Source of the DNA: Anaerolineae bacterium
Lineage (GTDB): Bacteria > Chloroflexota > Anaerolineae > 4572-78 > J111
NCBI GenBank assembly: GCA_016926805.1
Contig: JAFGNV010000191.1
Span: 1 to 39,263 of the forward strand
DNA: 39,263 bases
Reading direction: 5' to 3'
Shown here: positions 14,933-23,247 of the stretch, piece by piece
Position numbering within the stretch: position 1 is the first letter of the stretch
Layout of the letters: the number at the start of each line of letters is the position of its first letter
The notes under the pieces: model-generated
Database searches by the model: none
What the model was told of the DNA's origin: nothing
The model's input: the letters and a program-made list of their open reading frames with translations, nothing else
Translations under genes and position numbers: made by a program

Positions 14933-17674
14933 TCACTCTGCCCCGGTCAACTCGACCAGTTTATCCAACACCGCCTTCATTTGTTCCAATTTCTCGCCGT
15001 AAGTGGCCCAATCGCCCTGGCGGAGGGCAACTTGAGCCGCCTCGTAGTATTCGGAAGCGGCGCGGGCCAATTCAGCCACGTCGTCACTAAGCGGTTCAAT
15101 TGGCGCGGCTGGGGTTGTTTCTTGAGGAGTCGCCGGTTCCGCTGTCTCCGTTGCCGCCGGTCTTTCGACCGCAGCCACCGCAGGTTCGCCTTCAAACAGG
15201 GCCAGCAGACTATCCTCTAATGTCTCTCGCATCACAATCTGGTCGCCAGAGGCAAGAATGACACGTTTGAGTTCGGGAATTTGACCCTGCTCGGCCCGGA
15301 GGTACAGCGGCTCTACATAAAGCAACGAGTTACCAACCGGCAGCACCAGCAGATTGCCCCGAATAACCTCGGAGCCGCCCTGGCCCCATAAAGTGATTTG
15401 GGCCGAAATTTCCGGGGTCTGGTCAATGCGACCCTCGATCTGCAGCGGGCCAAAAATCAATTCCTGCTTGGGAAAACGATAGACCAGCAATTCACCGTAA
15501 TGCTCGCCGTCGCAGCGGGCGGCTATCCAGGCGATGAGGTTCTCTTTGTTGTTGGGCGTAAACGGCTGCATCAACACAAATTCGCTATCGTCCTGGCCGG
15601 GAGAACGGATAATCACGTAATAAGGTTCCACCGGTTGGGTGTTGCCGGCGAAAGTTTCCTGGGGCACCTGCCACACATCTTCTTTATTATAAAAAACGTT
15701 GACATCCCCCATGTGATAAGTGCGAAACATCTCGGCCTGGATACGGAACAGGTCTTCCGGGTAACGCAAATGCGCTTTTAACCAATCTGGCATTTGACTC
15801 ATGGGGGTGAAAAGCTGGGGAAAAATAGCGGCGTACGTTCTGACCAGAGGATCCGCCTCATCAACTACATAAAAGATCAACGAACCATCATAAGCATCAA
15901 TTAACACTTTAACGGAGTTACGGATGTAATTGATCTCGCCAAACGGCTCGGAGTAAGGAAAACGGCTCGAAATAGTGTAGGCGTCCTGAAGCCAATACAA
16001 GTGACCATCCGGCCCAATCAATACATAGGGGTCCCGATCATATTCCAGAAAAGGCGCAATCCGTTGCACCCGTTCCCGAATATTGCGATAGATTAAAACT
16101 CGACTCTCGCGGGTGAACTCCTGGCTGAGCAGCATATTCATATCGGCCAGACGCAAGGCAAAGGCCAGACGCTTGAGATAACTGTCTAACACCACCCCGC
16201 CCCCGCCCTGGTAATTGGCGTAAACATTCTGGTCGCCACTGGGGTAGTTGAACTCACGTTCGGTGGTTTTGACAAAAACATAATCGTTGGTGGCCTCGCC
16301 GTAGTAAATCTCGGGACGCTCTACCTTCAGATCAATACTGGAAACCGGCGGCAAATCTTTTATCCACAACTGCGGCAACCCTTCACGCGTCACTTCATCG
16401 ATGGGGTTCATTACCACACCATAGCTGTGGGTAAATTGCAGCTTTCGCGTGACCCAGGTTGGTGACTGAAGTTGTTCTTTAACCAACTCACGAGGGGCCA
16501 GGGTCACCTGGCGCAATTCACCATTAATCACATACCGATCCATATCAACATCAAGAAAATTGTAATACAGGCGGATTGCCTGGATTTGCTGGTAGGTTTG
16601 CAGCAGTGGGCGATAATCCCACAAACGGATATTACGTATCGTAGCCGCATTATCCGCCAGGGTTTCCTGGGTTAGAGGTTCTAATTTGGGGAAATCCTGT
16701 TCCTGAATTTTATCCAGGCCATAGGCCACCCTGGTAAAGGTGATGTTGTTCCGGATATAGGGCGTTTCGCGGGCCAGTTCGTTAGGCTCAACCACGTAGC
16801 GCTGGATAATTCCCGGGATAAGGCCCGTGGCCACAATTCCCACCACAATCCACAAAAAAACCGCCAGCAAACTCAACGCGGCCCGGCGAAAAACGGTATT
16901 CAACAACAACATCACTCCCGCCGTAATGGCCGTGACCACCATTACCCACAAGGCCGGCATGGAAATATTGATGTCGGTGTAACTGGCCCCAAAGGCTACC
17001 CCGCGCTCCGAATACATCAGATCAAACAAACTTAACCAGTGTCCCAGGGCAAAGGTGAAGAAAATGAGCGCCCCCAGCACCGAAAGATGAAGCAGCACGT
17101 GCGGCAAGATAATAATTCGGCCTTCGGCCAGGTTGTTCTGTTGAGCCAAAGTATAAATAACCGTCGCGCCAATCAACGACAGAAAAAGGACGATAATCAG
17201 CCAGGTTTGAATAAAATGGTAGAACGGCAGGCTAAATAAATAAAAACTGGCATCTATGTTAAAAACAGGATCGGTCAGGCCAAATGACTGTTGCTTAAGA
17301 AAACGCAAAAATAGCAGCCAATTGCCGGACGCCGCCGTACCGACCACCCAGCTTAGAAACAAGGTAGTTCCCCAGATCAGCCATACCACAAACTTCTGAG
17401 CCACCAGGGTTTCTTCACTGAAAAACAAAACATTGCGCACAGATTGCCACCGGGCAATCAGAATGTTGACCAAAAAAATCAGGGCAAAAGGGATGGCCAC
17501 AGCCAAACCTACGCCCACTTTGGCCCAAATGCTGGTCAAAAATACAGACTGCAAATTCAGATGTTGAAACCAGAGAAAATCGGTGTAAAGACCAACCCCA
17601 AACCGCGTCAGCAAATAAATAACGGCAATGAGAACCACAATAATCCAGATTCGGATACGTGTCCATCTACTCAT
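14933..17674 (-). CDS. UPF0182 family large membrane protein
   Basis: The protein has 913 residues from ATG 17674, chosen because GGGAG (17687-17683) is eight bases upstream; a TTG at 17689 lies on top of that site. The N-terminal third holds about seven membrane segments, the first near residues 5-30. A large domain of about 550 residues follows, probably outside the membrane, with family-like stretches such as RYVVEPNELARETPYIRNNI and SYGVVMNPIDEVTREGLPQL. The last 60 residues are an Ala/Pro/Thr linker and a helical tail (EYYEAAQVALRQGDW). Length and order fit UPF0182, whose function is not established. It starts 31 bp after the TIR gene at 17706 and is probably cotranscribed with it. Confidence 0.92.
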   Translation of the reverse strand: MSRWTRIRIWIIVVLIAVIYLLTRFGVGLYTDFLWFQHLNLQSVFLTSIWAKVGVGLAVAIPFALIFLVNILIARWQSVRNVLFFSEETLVAQKFVVWLIWGTTLFLSWVVGTAASGNWLLFLRFLKQQSFGLTDPVFNIDASFYLFSLPFYHFIQTWLIIVLFLSLIGATVIYTLAQQNNLAEGRIIILPHVLLHLSVLGALIFFTFALGHWLSLFDLMYSERGVAFGASYTDINISMPALWVMVVTAITAGVMLLLNTVFRRAALSLLAVFLWIVVGIVATGLIPGIIQRYVVEPNELARETPYIRNNITFTRVAYGLDKIQEQDFPKLEPLTQETLADNAATIRNIRLWDYRPLLQTYQQIQAIRLYYNFLDVDMDRYVINGELRQVTLAPRELVKEQLQSPTWVTRKLQFTHSYGVVMNPIDEVTREGLPQLWIKDLPPVSSIDLKVERPEIYYGEATNDYVFVKTTEREFNYPSGDQNVYANYQGGGGVVLDSYLKRLAFALRLADMNMLLSQEFTRESRVLIYRNIRERVQRIAPFLEYDRDPYVLIGPDGHLYWLQDAYTISSRFPYSEPFGEINYIRNSVKVLIDAYDGSLIFYVVDEADPLVRTYAAIFPQLFTPMSQMPDWLKAHLRYPEDLFRIQAEMFRTYHMGDVNVFYNKEDVWQVPQETFAGNTQPVEPYYVIIRSPGQDDSEFVLMQPFTPNNKENLIAWIAARCDGEHYGELLVYRFPKQELIFGPLQIEGRIDQTPEISAQITLWGQGGSEVIRGNLLVLPVGNSLLYVEPLYLRAEQGQIPELKRVILASGDQIVMRETLEDSLLALFEGEPAVAAVERPAATETAEPATPQETTPAAPIEPLSDDVAELARAASEYYEAAQVALRQGDWATYGEKLEQMKAVLDKLVELTGAE

Positions 17675-17705
17675 AAACTTAACTCCCAACTATTCAGGTT
17701 TAGGC

Positions 17706-18389
17706 TCAACTCAACTGTTTTTTTAACTCGGTAATTTCCGTCTCCAAATCTTCGATTTCAATTCTGATTTCGGGCGGCGTAGAGATGCCATACAACGCTT
17801 CTTGTTGTTGCAACGCATGCAAACGGCGAATTTTGGTGGCAAGCAACTTCTGCGCCTGCTCCCGATCCGGATCATCGGCAGTTTCAGATAAGGGTTCGAT
17901 TACCCCAGAAGGTGTCGGCGGTGGATTTTGCCTGACCTTACCTTTTTTGGCTGCAGTGGCCACTTCTTTGGCAATTGCCGATAAATCTTCATCAATCTGA
18001 CCGCTGGTTCCACTCCAAATGGGCCTGGCATTTTTCGGTCTGACATTCATTTGGGCCAACCAATCGAATGAATCCCAGGCACACGCCCTGGCAATGACCG
18101 GAAAAACGGTCAAACCCTCGCTTTGACGGCGTTGCAGAAAAGCGGGAACCTCTTCGCCCAGGATGAAATCTGAGGTTAGAAAGTTGGCACTGATGAGCAA
18201 AATGGCCACGTTGGCTCGAGCGATGGCCTGCTTGATTTCCTGGGCCCAATCTGCGCCCCCGGCAATCCGGTCATCCACCCATAACTCAATAACCCCTGCC
18301 CTCTCCAAAACCTTCAAATGAGAAACAAGCTGCTCTTTTTCGACCTCGTCCCGATGACTATAGCTAACAAAGACAACAGGTTTAGACAT
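17706..18389 (-). CDS. TIR-domain protein with conserved helical C-terminal segment
   Basis: This 227-residue cytoplasmic protein has a TIR domain at residues 1-140. The first strand is VVFVSYSHRDE, then IELWVDDRI, and the helix that carries the NADase glutamate in this fold reads FILGEEV, with Glu79 at that position. A Pro-rich linker (about 155-170) leads to a C-terminal helical stretch (LATKIRRLHALQQQEALYGI, then PPEIRIEIEDLETEITELKK). That stretch recalls the helical adaptor segments found on conflict-system proteins of Chloroflexota and cyanobacteria (from memory). It has its own promoter at 18419 and is followed after 31 bp by the UPF0182 gene. Enzymatic activity is inferred from the conserved glutamate only. 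Confidence 0.9.
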   Translation of the reverse strand: MSKPVVFVSYSHRDEVEKEQLVSHLKVLERAGVIELWVDDRIAGGADWAQEIKQAIARANVAILLISANFLTSDFILGEEVPAFLQRRQSEGLTVFPVIARACAWDSFDWLAQMNVRPKNARPIWSGTSGQIDEDLSAIAKEVATAAKKGKVRQNPPPTPSGVIEPLSETADDPDREQAQKLLATKIRRLHALQQQEALYGISTPPEIRIEIEDLETEITELKKQLS

Positions 18390-18418
18390 TGATCCGTTCC
18401 TGACATAAATTTAAAATT

Positions 18419-18447
18419 AGTATACCACTTCTCGGCCAGTCTGACCA
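18419..18447 (-). promoter_or_regulatory. promoter of the TIR/UPF0182 unit
   Basis: On the minus strand TGGTCA (18447-18442, 4/6) and TATACT (18424-18419, 5/6) have a 17-base spacer. It is about 30 bases upstream of the ATG at 18389. Confidence 0.5.
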
Positions 18448-18491
18448 TTTCCCGCTCAAGGCTTAAAGGCTTATTTGTCGCCAGTAAAAAA

Positions 18492-18520
18492 TTGGTCAAG
18501 CCATCCAGTTGGGGTATAAT
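18492..18520 (+). promoter_or_regulatory. promoter of the GT-C glycosyltransferase gene at 18556
   Basis: TTGGTC (18492-18497, 3/6) is followed after 17 bases by a perfect TATAAT (18515-18520). The start would be near 18527, about 29 bases before the ATG. Confidence 0.45.
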
Positions 18521-18555
18521 CGTCGCTCGACATTTGTCGGGGAACCGAGAGAACC

Positions 18556-20502
18556 ATGCGCTTCACCTGGATAACCAAAACTAACCAATGGCTCAAACAC
18601 CATCCCTGGGATACGGCCTTGATGCTGAGCCTCGGCTTAATCGGCCTAGTGACCGGCTGGTGGGCCAGCGTCATCATTCTGGACGATGCCCTGATTACCT
18701 ATCGCGTGGCCGAAAATCTGGCCTCTGGCCGTGGCTTTGTTTATAACTTGGGCGAGCGCGTGCAAGTGACCACCACGCCCCTTTATGCCCTGGTGCTGGC
18801 CGGGGGGACGTGGCTATTTGGCTCGGCCATCCGGGCCGAGTTGGCGCTCAATATCGGTCTTGCTGCGCTCATTCCGATTCTGGCTTACGATCTGGGCCGT
18901 CGCCTGTCCGGTCGCATCACCGGCCTGGCCGGGGCTTTGCTGCTGACGCTATCGCCGATGTTGGTGATGGCGTTCAGTATGGAAAGCTATCTGTATGTGT
19001 TTCTTATTCTGGTCTCTATCGAGGCTTATACGATCACTCGCCTGCCACTGGCCGGGGCGTTGGCCGGGATTACCGCGTTGGTTCGAGGAGACGGGGTGCT
19101 GCTGGGCATCAGCGTACTCATTTATGATTTTCTGGCGCAACGACGGCTGCGCTGGCGGCTGATTATTCCGGCCATCGGTATTCCGGCAATCTGGTATCTG
19201 TTTGCCTTCATCTACTACGGCTCGCCTTTTCCGGCTACGCTGGGGGCCAAAATGGCCCAGGGTGAGTTCAACTGGTTGGGAGTGCGTTTTTTGGACGGCC
19301 TGTTAGCCCATTGGCATCGCTGGACGCATGAGCCGGGGAACGAAATTCTATATCTCATTCCCGTTCTGATGATTTTGGGCTTGATCCCGGTGATTCGGTC
19401 CGAACGCCGGTGGCTGATTATGATTGGCCGCGATGTTTTGTATGTCACCGCCTTTGTTGGGTTGGGCGTTCCCACCGCCGAATGGTATTACGCCCCCTTG
19501 ATGCCGGGCGTTGCGTTGCTCACAGCGCGGGGGATTCAGTTTGCCGCCGAAAACCTGACCCGCCTGGGTTACAAATCAAGCGGCAGACAGCCGTCGGCCA
19601 GCGGCGGTTACTATTTAGCCCAATATATCATTGCTGCAATTCTTACCACCACGTTGTTTATCGCAGTGTACCCCATCACGCTTGGCCTCGTCCAGCAGAA
19701 CCCGGATTGGAAAGCCAAAGTCTATCCCGACGCCGCCCGTTGGATAGCCGACAATACCAGTGCTTCAGCCAGCCTCGCCACTATCGACATTGGCCACCTG
19801 GGATACTGGTCCGGTCGCCACATCATCGACATTGTGGGACTGGCCCAACCCGATGTGGCGGCCCAAATTGCTCGGGGCGATTTTGGCTACGCCATTCGCC
19901 ACTATCAGCCGGATATGGTTCTGATTGGCTATTCGTGGATTCCCGAAGTCCAAACGACCGATTGGTTCCAGGCCAGCTATATACCCCGGCACATCTTCAA
20001 ATTCAAAACCCTGGACGAGCCGTTGCTCCTGTTCACTCGCCGGGAAGGAGTTAAAGTGCAACCCGACCCTATCCCGGCCACGGCCATTCGGCCCATGAAC
20101 GTGGATTTCAACCGGCAAATCACCTTAACCGGCTATCATCTTAACCAGGCCCTCACGCCCGGCAGTTCTTTGCTGCTCACGCTTTTCTGGCAGGTAACCG
20201 CCCCGCTAGAAGTTGACTTTACCGTCTTTGTCCAACTGGTAGATGCCAATAACAACATCGTCGCCCAAAAAGATAGCAGGCCGCAGTTTGGCTTTTACGG
20301 CACTCCCTCCTGGCAACCCGGCGAGCAGGTCATCGACCTGCACCCCGTGTCTCTTCCCGATACTATACCACCTGGCCACTATGATCTACTGGTAGGTTTT
20401 TACGAAAGCGACACCGGCCTGCGCCTGCAAATTTTGGATAAAGCCGGTGTTTTCCAGAGCGACCACATTCGCCTTGAGGATATTGAGATACAGGCGCCGT
20501 AA
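18556..20502 (+). CDS. GT-C type membrane glycosyltransferase with C-terminal beta-sandwich module
   Basis: This 648-residue polytopic protein has about ten membrane segments in residues 20-385. The first loop carries the acidic pair of GT-C enzymes (ILDDALITYRVAENLASGRG, Asp43/Asp44), so it probably transfers a sugar from a polyprenyl-phosphate donor on the outer face of the membrane. Residues about 390-505 form an extracytoplasmic domain. Residues about 510-645 form a separate beta-rich module (ITLTGYHL, LLLTLFWQVTAPLEVDFTVF, PPGHYDLLVGFYESDTGLRL). A related module ends the glycosyltransferase at 24141. The acceptor is unknown. Neighbours are cell-wall genes, so a role in surface polysaccharide or protein glycosylation is likely but inferred. 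Confidence 0.9.
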   Translation: MRFTWITKTNQWLKHHPWDTALMLSLGLIGLVTGWWASVIILDDALITYRVAENLASGRGFVYNLGERVQVTTTPLYALVLAGGTWLFGSAIRAELALNIGLAALIPILAYDLGRRLSGRITGLAGALLLTLSPMLVMAFSMESYLYVFLILVSIEAYTITRLPLAGALAGITALVRGDGVLLGISVLIYDFLAQRRLRWRLIIPAIGIPAIWYLFAFIYYGSPFPATLGAKMAQGEFNWLGVRFLDGLLAHWHRWTHEPGNEILYLIPVLMILGLIPVIRSERRWLIMIGRDVLYVTAFVGLGVPTAEWYYAPLMPGVALLTARGIQFAAENLTRLGYKSSGRQPSASGGYYLAQYIIAAILTTTLFIAVYPITLGLVQQNPDWKAKVYPDAARWIADNTSASASLATIDIGHLGYWSGRHIIDIVGLAQPDVAAQIARGDFGYAIRHYQPDMVLIGYSWIPEVQTTDWFQASYIPRHIFKFKTLDEPLLLFTRREGVKVQPDPIPATAIRPMNVDFNRQITLTGYHLNQALTPGSSLLLTLFWQVTAPLEVDFTVFVQLVDANNNIVAQKDSRPQFGFYGTPSWQPGEQVIDLHPVSLPDTIPPGHYDLLVGFYESDTGLRLQILDKAGVFQSDHIRLEDIEIQAP

Positions 20503-20571
20503 CGGCTAAAACGCGTTGACCAACATGATGGCAAGTATAGATATTCAGAAAAAGAATTTAATTTTTGCCGG

Positions 20572-20600
20572 GTAGGGACAGGACAATGTCCTGTCTCTAC
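20572..20600. repeat. 14-bp palindromic element upstream of the L,D-transpeptidase gene
   Basis: Arms 20572-20585 and 20587-20600 pair over 14 bp with one G-T pair around a single A, with core GGACA-A-TGTCC. It lies in the 121 bp gap between two plus-strand genes without a T-run. It has the look of a dispersed palindromic repeat. Confidence 0.6.
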
Positions 20601-20623
20601 TTTGTCCCATTGAAAAAAAGCGT

Positions 20624-21478
20624 ATGAGAGCGCAACTCAATTCAACTTGGGTCAAGGTGCTGTTTTTAACCCTCCCGCTACTGGCCGGTTGTGCCACAAC
20701 CTCAGCCGCAAACCTGGAATCCACCACCCTATCTGACCCTGTCCCAACCACAGTGATTAACCCCCCTGCCACGGCTCTTCTCCTATCGACGCCAACCGGA
20801 ACAACGTCCGCTGGCGCGGTTTCCAGAACTCCGCTACCAGAAATCATCGCCGTCACTACCTGGGTCAGCCCCTCTCCAACCACTCCCACAAGCACGCCAA
20901 CCACCTCGCTATCGACCACGCCCCCGCCCCTTCGCTTGAAGCCCGGGACGTTGACGCCAGCTACCACGCCAATCTCAACACCAACACCCACCTCGCTGGT
21001 TGCTGTCCCGGCTGGGGCCATCAACCAGACTGAACGTTATTTACTGGTCAATCAGGACGAACAGACTATGTACGTCTACGAAAACGGGATTGAAATCCGC
21101 CAGGTTCCGGTCAGTACCGGCGCGCCGGTATCCAACATGTTCACCCCCGCCTGGGAAGGAACGGTTGGCGAGGATTGGGGCAGCGGCCTCTTCCGCAATA
21201 CCCTTCGCGCCGATTACATGTGGTATCTATTTCCCGGTCCAGAAGGCTCGATCCTGATTCATAGCGTGCCCTACACGATTACCAGCAATAGCAGAGTTTA
21301 CGATCAACTTTATGCTTTGGGGGTTGCGCCGGTGTCTAATGGCTGCGTACGAATCTCCCCCGAAGACGCAGAATGGCTAAAAAATTGGAATCCGGTGGGA
21401 GTACCCATAAAAATAACGCGTTGGTCCGGGGGAATCAGGCCCGCCGACAATCGCCTGCCTCCGCTGAATACCTTTTAA
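20624..21478 (+). CDS. L,D-transpeptidase lipoprotein (YkuD domain)
   Basis: This 284-residue secreted enzyme has a lipoprotein signal ending in LLAGC (Cys23), a long Ser/Thr/Pro linker (about 30-130) and a YkuD domain at about 135-266. The catalytic motif is HSVPY (His213) followed by SNGCVRISPEDAEWL, with nucleophile Cys241 and Arg243. Enzymes of this family make 3-3 cross-links or attach proteins in peptidoglycan. The low-complexity linker would let the domain reach across the wall. The ribosome binding site is weak. The next gene encodes a peptidoglycan amidase-type protein, so this is a small cell-wall cluster. Confidence 0.93.
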   Translation: MRAQLNSTWVKVLFLTLPLLAGCATTSAANLESTTLSDPVPTTVINPPATALLLSTPTGTTSAGAVSRTPLPEIIAVTTWVSPSPTTPTSTPTTSLSTTPPPLRLKPGTLTPATTPISTPTPTSLVAVPAGAINQTERYLLVNQDEQTMYVYENGIEIRQVPVSTGAPVSNMFTPAWEGTVGEDWGSGLFRNTLRADYMWYLFPGPEGSILIHSVPYTITSNSRVYDQLYALGVAPVSNGCVRISPEDAEWLKNWNPVGVPIKITRWSGGIRPADNRLPPLNTF

Positions 21479-21513
21479 CTACCGGCCCAATGACCACATT
21501 TTGACCCGATAAC

Positions 21514-21542
21514 GTGTCATGAATGAAAAAATGAGGTAGAAT
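21514..21542 (+). promoter_or_regulatory. possible promoter of the amidase gene at 21668
   Basis: GTGTCA (21514-21519, 4/6) and TAGAAT (21537-21542, 5/6) are 17 bases apart in the 189 bp gap, leaving a leader of about 120 bases. Confidence 0.35.
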
Positions 21543-21667
21543 TATCTCAAGCAAAAGTCCATCACCCAACAAGACAACCCGATAATGGCAAACTTATTTC
21601 CAAAACCAAATGCGGCCGGGGTAGCGGCCAGGTGGTGGAATGGAAACCCGATCAAAAGGTTTAGACA

Positions 21668-22888
21668 ATGGTCAACACATTAGAAGCTCTGGCAATGGTT
21701 GGACGAGAAGAATGGGGAAAGATGCTGCATACCGGCTGGCCAGCCAGCCCCAATTGGATGCCGGTCTACCATACCCCATCTTTTCTGGTAGTCCACCACA
21801 CGGTAACGTCTAACCAATGGCAACCCCTGGCCGCCGTCCAGGCAATCTGGCGCTATCACGCGCTCACCCAGGGCTGGGGAGACATTCGGTATCATTATCT
21901 GATCGGCCAGGATGGCGTGATCTACGAGGGTCGTTGGCGCGGCCAGCAGCCAGTCAATATTTACGTGGAGGGGGGTCAAACAATGACCAGTAACACGCAT
22001 AAAGTTGGCCTTACTTTGCTGGGCCAGTTTGAACCCAGCGCGGCCAATCCTCCCCCCGCCGAACCAACCCCGGCTGCTCTGGAGGCCCTGGTGAAATTGC
22101 TGGGAGCCATTTGTTTCGATTTAGAGCTTGACCCCCTGGGTAAGGCCCTTCATCCTCTCGAAGGCAAAACCTATCCCATCATCAGCGGCCACCGGGATCA
22201 CTACCGCACCTTGTGCCCTGGCAGGAATCTCTATAACTTACTTCCCGACATCCGCCAGCAAGTTGCCGCCGAAATCCAGCGGCTACAAGAGCAAGAGCCA
22301 CCGGAACCAGAACCACCGCCAATACCCTCCCCACCGGCGACGAGTCAAATTGCCCTTGAACCAAGAGAGGCGCAAGTAGCCTGGGGCAAATCGGTCTGGC
22401 CCAACCTGCTCTGGGGAGACGATGACCTGTACGTTGGCGCCTGGGGCGATGCCGTTTATTACAGTTTGATAGAATTTACCCTGCCGGAAAAAATCCGGGG
22501 AGGCGTGATTACCGGGCTGGAACTATCGCTGACCGGTCAGGACGATGTTTATTTGCGCGAAACAGAGGGAACCTTTCAGGCCGTTCTGCTTGAAGCGCCA
22601 TTGCGAGGCGGAACAACGACCACCGTCCCCTTTGAACAACTGCGCCAGGCCACGGCTATCGCCAACTTTCTGCCCCCGCTCTCCGCTGGCAACCTGAAAC
22701 CCGGGACGGAAAATAAACTTTCAGTTGACCCTGCCGGTCTTGATAAAGTCAACCTGGCCGCGGCGGGGGGTGTGCTGGCTATTCGGCTGGAAGGACCGTC
22801 CAGCGGCCGCCGGCTTTTTGCCTGGGACAGCGGTTATGGCGAGGGAGGATTGTTAAAAAAGCCTGTCCTGACGCTACAGTATCAATGA
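21668..22888 (+). CDS. PGRP/N-acetylmuramoyl-L-alanine amidase domain protein without signal peptide
   Basis: This 406-residue protein has an amidase_2/PGRP domain at residues 10-205. It keeps the zinc-binding pattern VVHHT (His43/44), His175 (SGHRDH) and Cys183 (TLCPG), so it may cleave the amide between muramic acid and peptide. A Pro/Glu linker (about 208-226) leads to a beta-rich C-terminal domain (about 230-406, with DDLYVGAWGD and YSLIEFTLP), perhaps a DNRLRE-like binding domain (weak). The N-terminus MVNTLEALAMVGREEW has no signal peptide or membrane segment. An in-frame stop directly upstream of ATG 21668 rules out a longer form. AAAAGG eight bases upstream supports the start. Confidence 0.9.
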   Translation: MVNTLEALAMVGREEWGKMLHTGWPASPNWMPVYHTPSFLVVHHTVTSNQWQPLAAVQAIWRYHALTQGWGDIRYHYLIGQDGVIYEGRWRGQQPVNIYVEGGQTMTSNTHKVGLTLLGQFEPSAANPPPAEPTPAALEALVKLLGAICFDLELDPLGKALHPLEGKTYPIISGHRDHYRTLCPGRNLYNLLPDIRQQVAAEIQRLQEQEPPEPEPPPIPSPPATSQIALEPREAQVAWGKSVWPNLLWGDDDLYVGAWGDAVYYSLIEFTLPEKIRGGVITGLELSLTGQDDVYLRETEGTFQAVLLEAPLRGGTTTTVPFEQLRQATAIANFLPPLSAGNLKPGTENKLSVDPAGLDKVNLAAAGGVLAIRLEGPSSGRRLFAWDSGYGEGGLLKKPVLTLQYQ

Positions 22889-22920
22889 AATCGAACGCTC
22901 CGCCGAAAACCGAATTCTTC

Positions 22921-22949
22921 TTGTCAATAATCCACCAACTTGATACAAT
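22921..22949 (+). promoter_or_regulatory. promoter of the 80-residue ORF at 22997
   Basis: TTGTCA (22921-22926, 5/6) and TACAAT (22944-22949, 5/6) are exactly 17 bases apart. The start would be near 22956, about 40 bases before the ATG. Confidence 0.55.
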
Positions 22950-22996
22950 ATGAATCATCCCAAAAATCTTGAAAGCAGCCAGGCCAGGTTTCAACG

Positions 22997-23239
22997 ATGA
23001 CTCGCCTGTATCAAGTTGAGGTTACATTCAGTGGAGAAAGGGTGTCGGAGCATACCATTATGGCCGCCGACGCCTTGACGGCCATTAATTTGATTGAAGC
23101 AAGGTATGGTCCCCCCCCTGAGGTCACTTATAAAACCATTCATCACGAAAACGGCGTTAAGGAACACGTGTTGGTAGTGATGGATTGGCACGGCTACTGT
23201 TTTCTGGCCCGTCACGTGGACCAGGGAATAGCTACTTAA
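22997..23239 (+). CDS. small protein of unknown function
   Basis: This 80-residue protein begins MTRLYQVEVTFSGERVSEHT and continues with AADALTAINLIEARYGPPPE. It looks like a compact alpha/beta domain with an N-terminal beta hairpin and one helix. It has no signal peptide, metal motif or known signature. It has a good promoter 48 bases upstream and AGG nine bases before the ATG. It ends eight bases before the convergent zinc-ribbon gene. It is probably real, function unknown. Confidence 0.7.
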   Translation: MTRLYQVEVTFSGERVSEHTIMAADALTAINLIEARYGPPPEVTYKTIHHENGVKEHVLVVMDWHGYCFLARHVDQGIAT

Positions 23240-23247
23240 GAGGTCAA

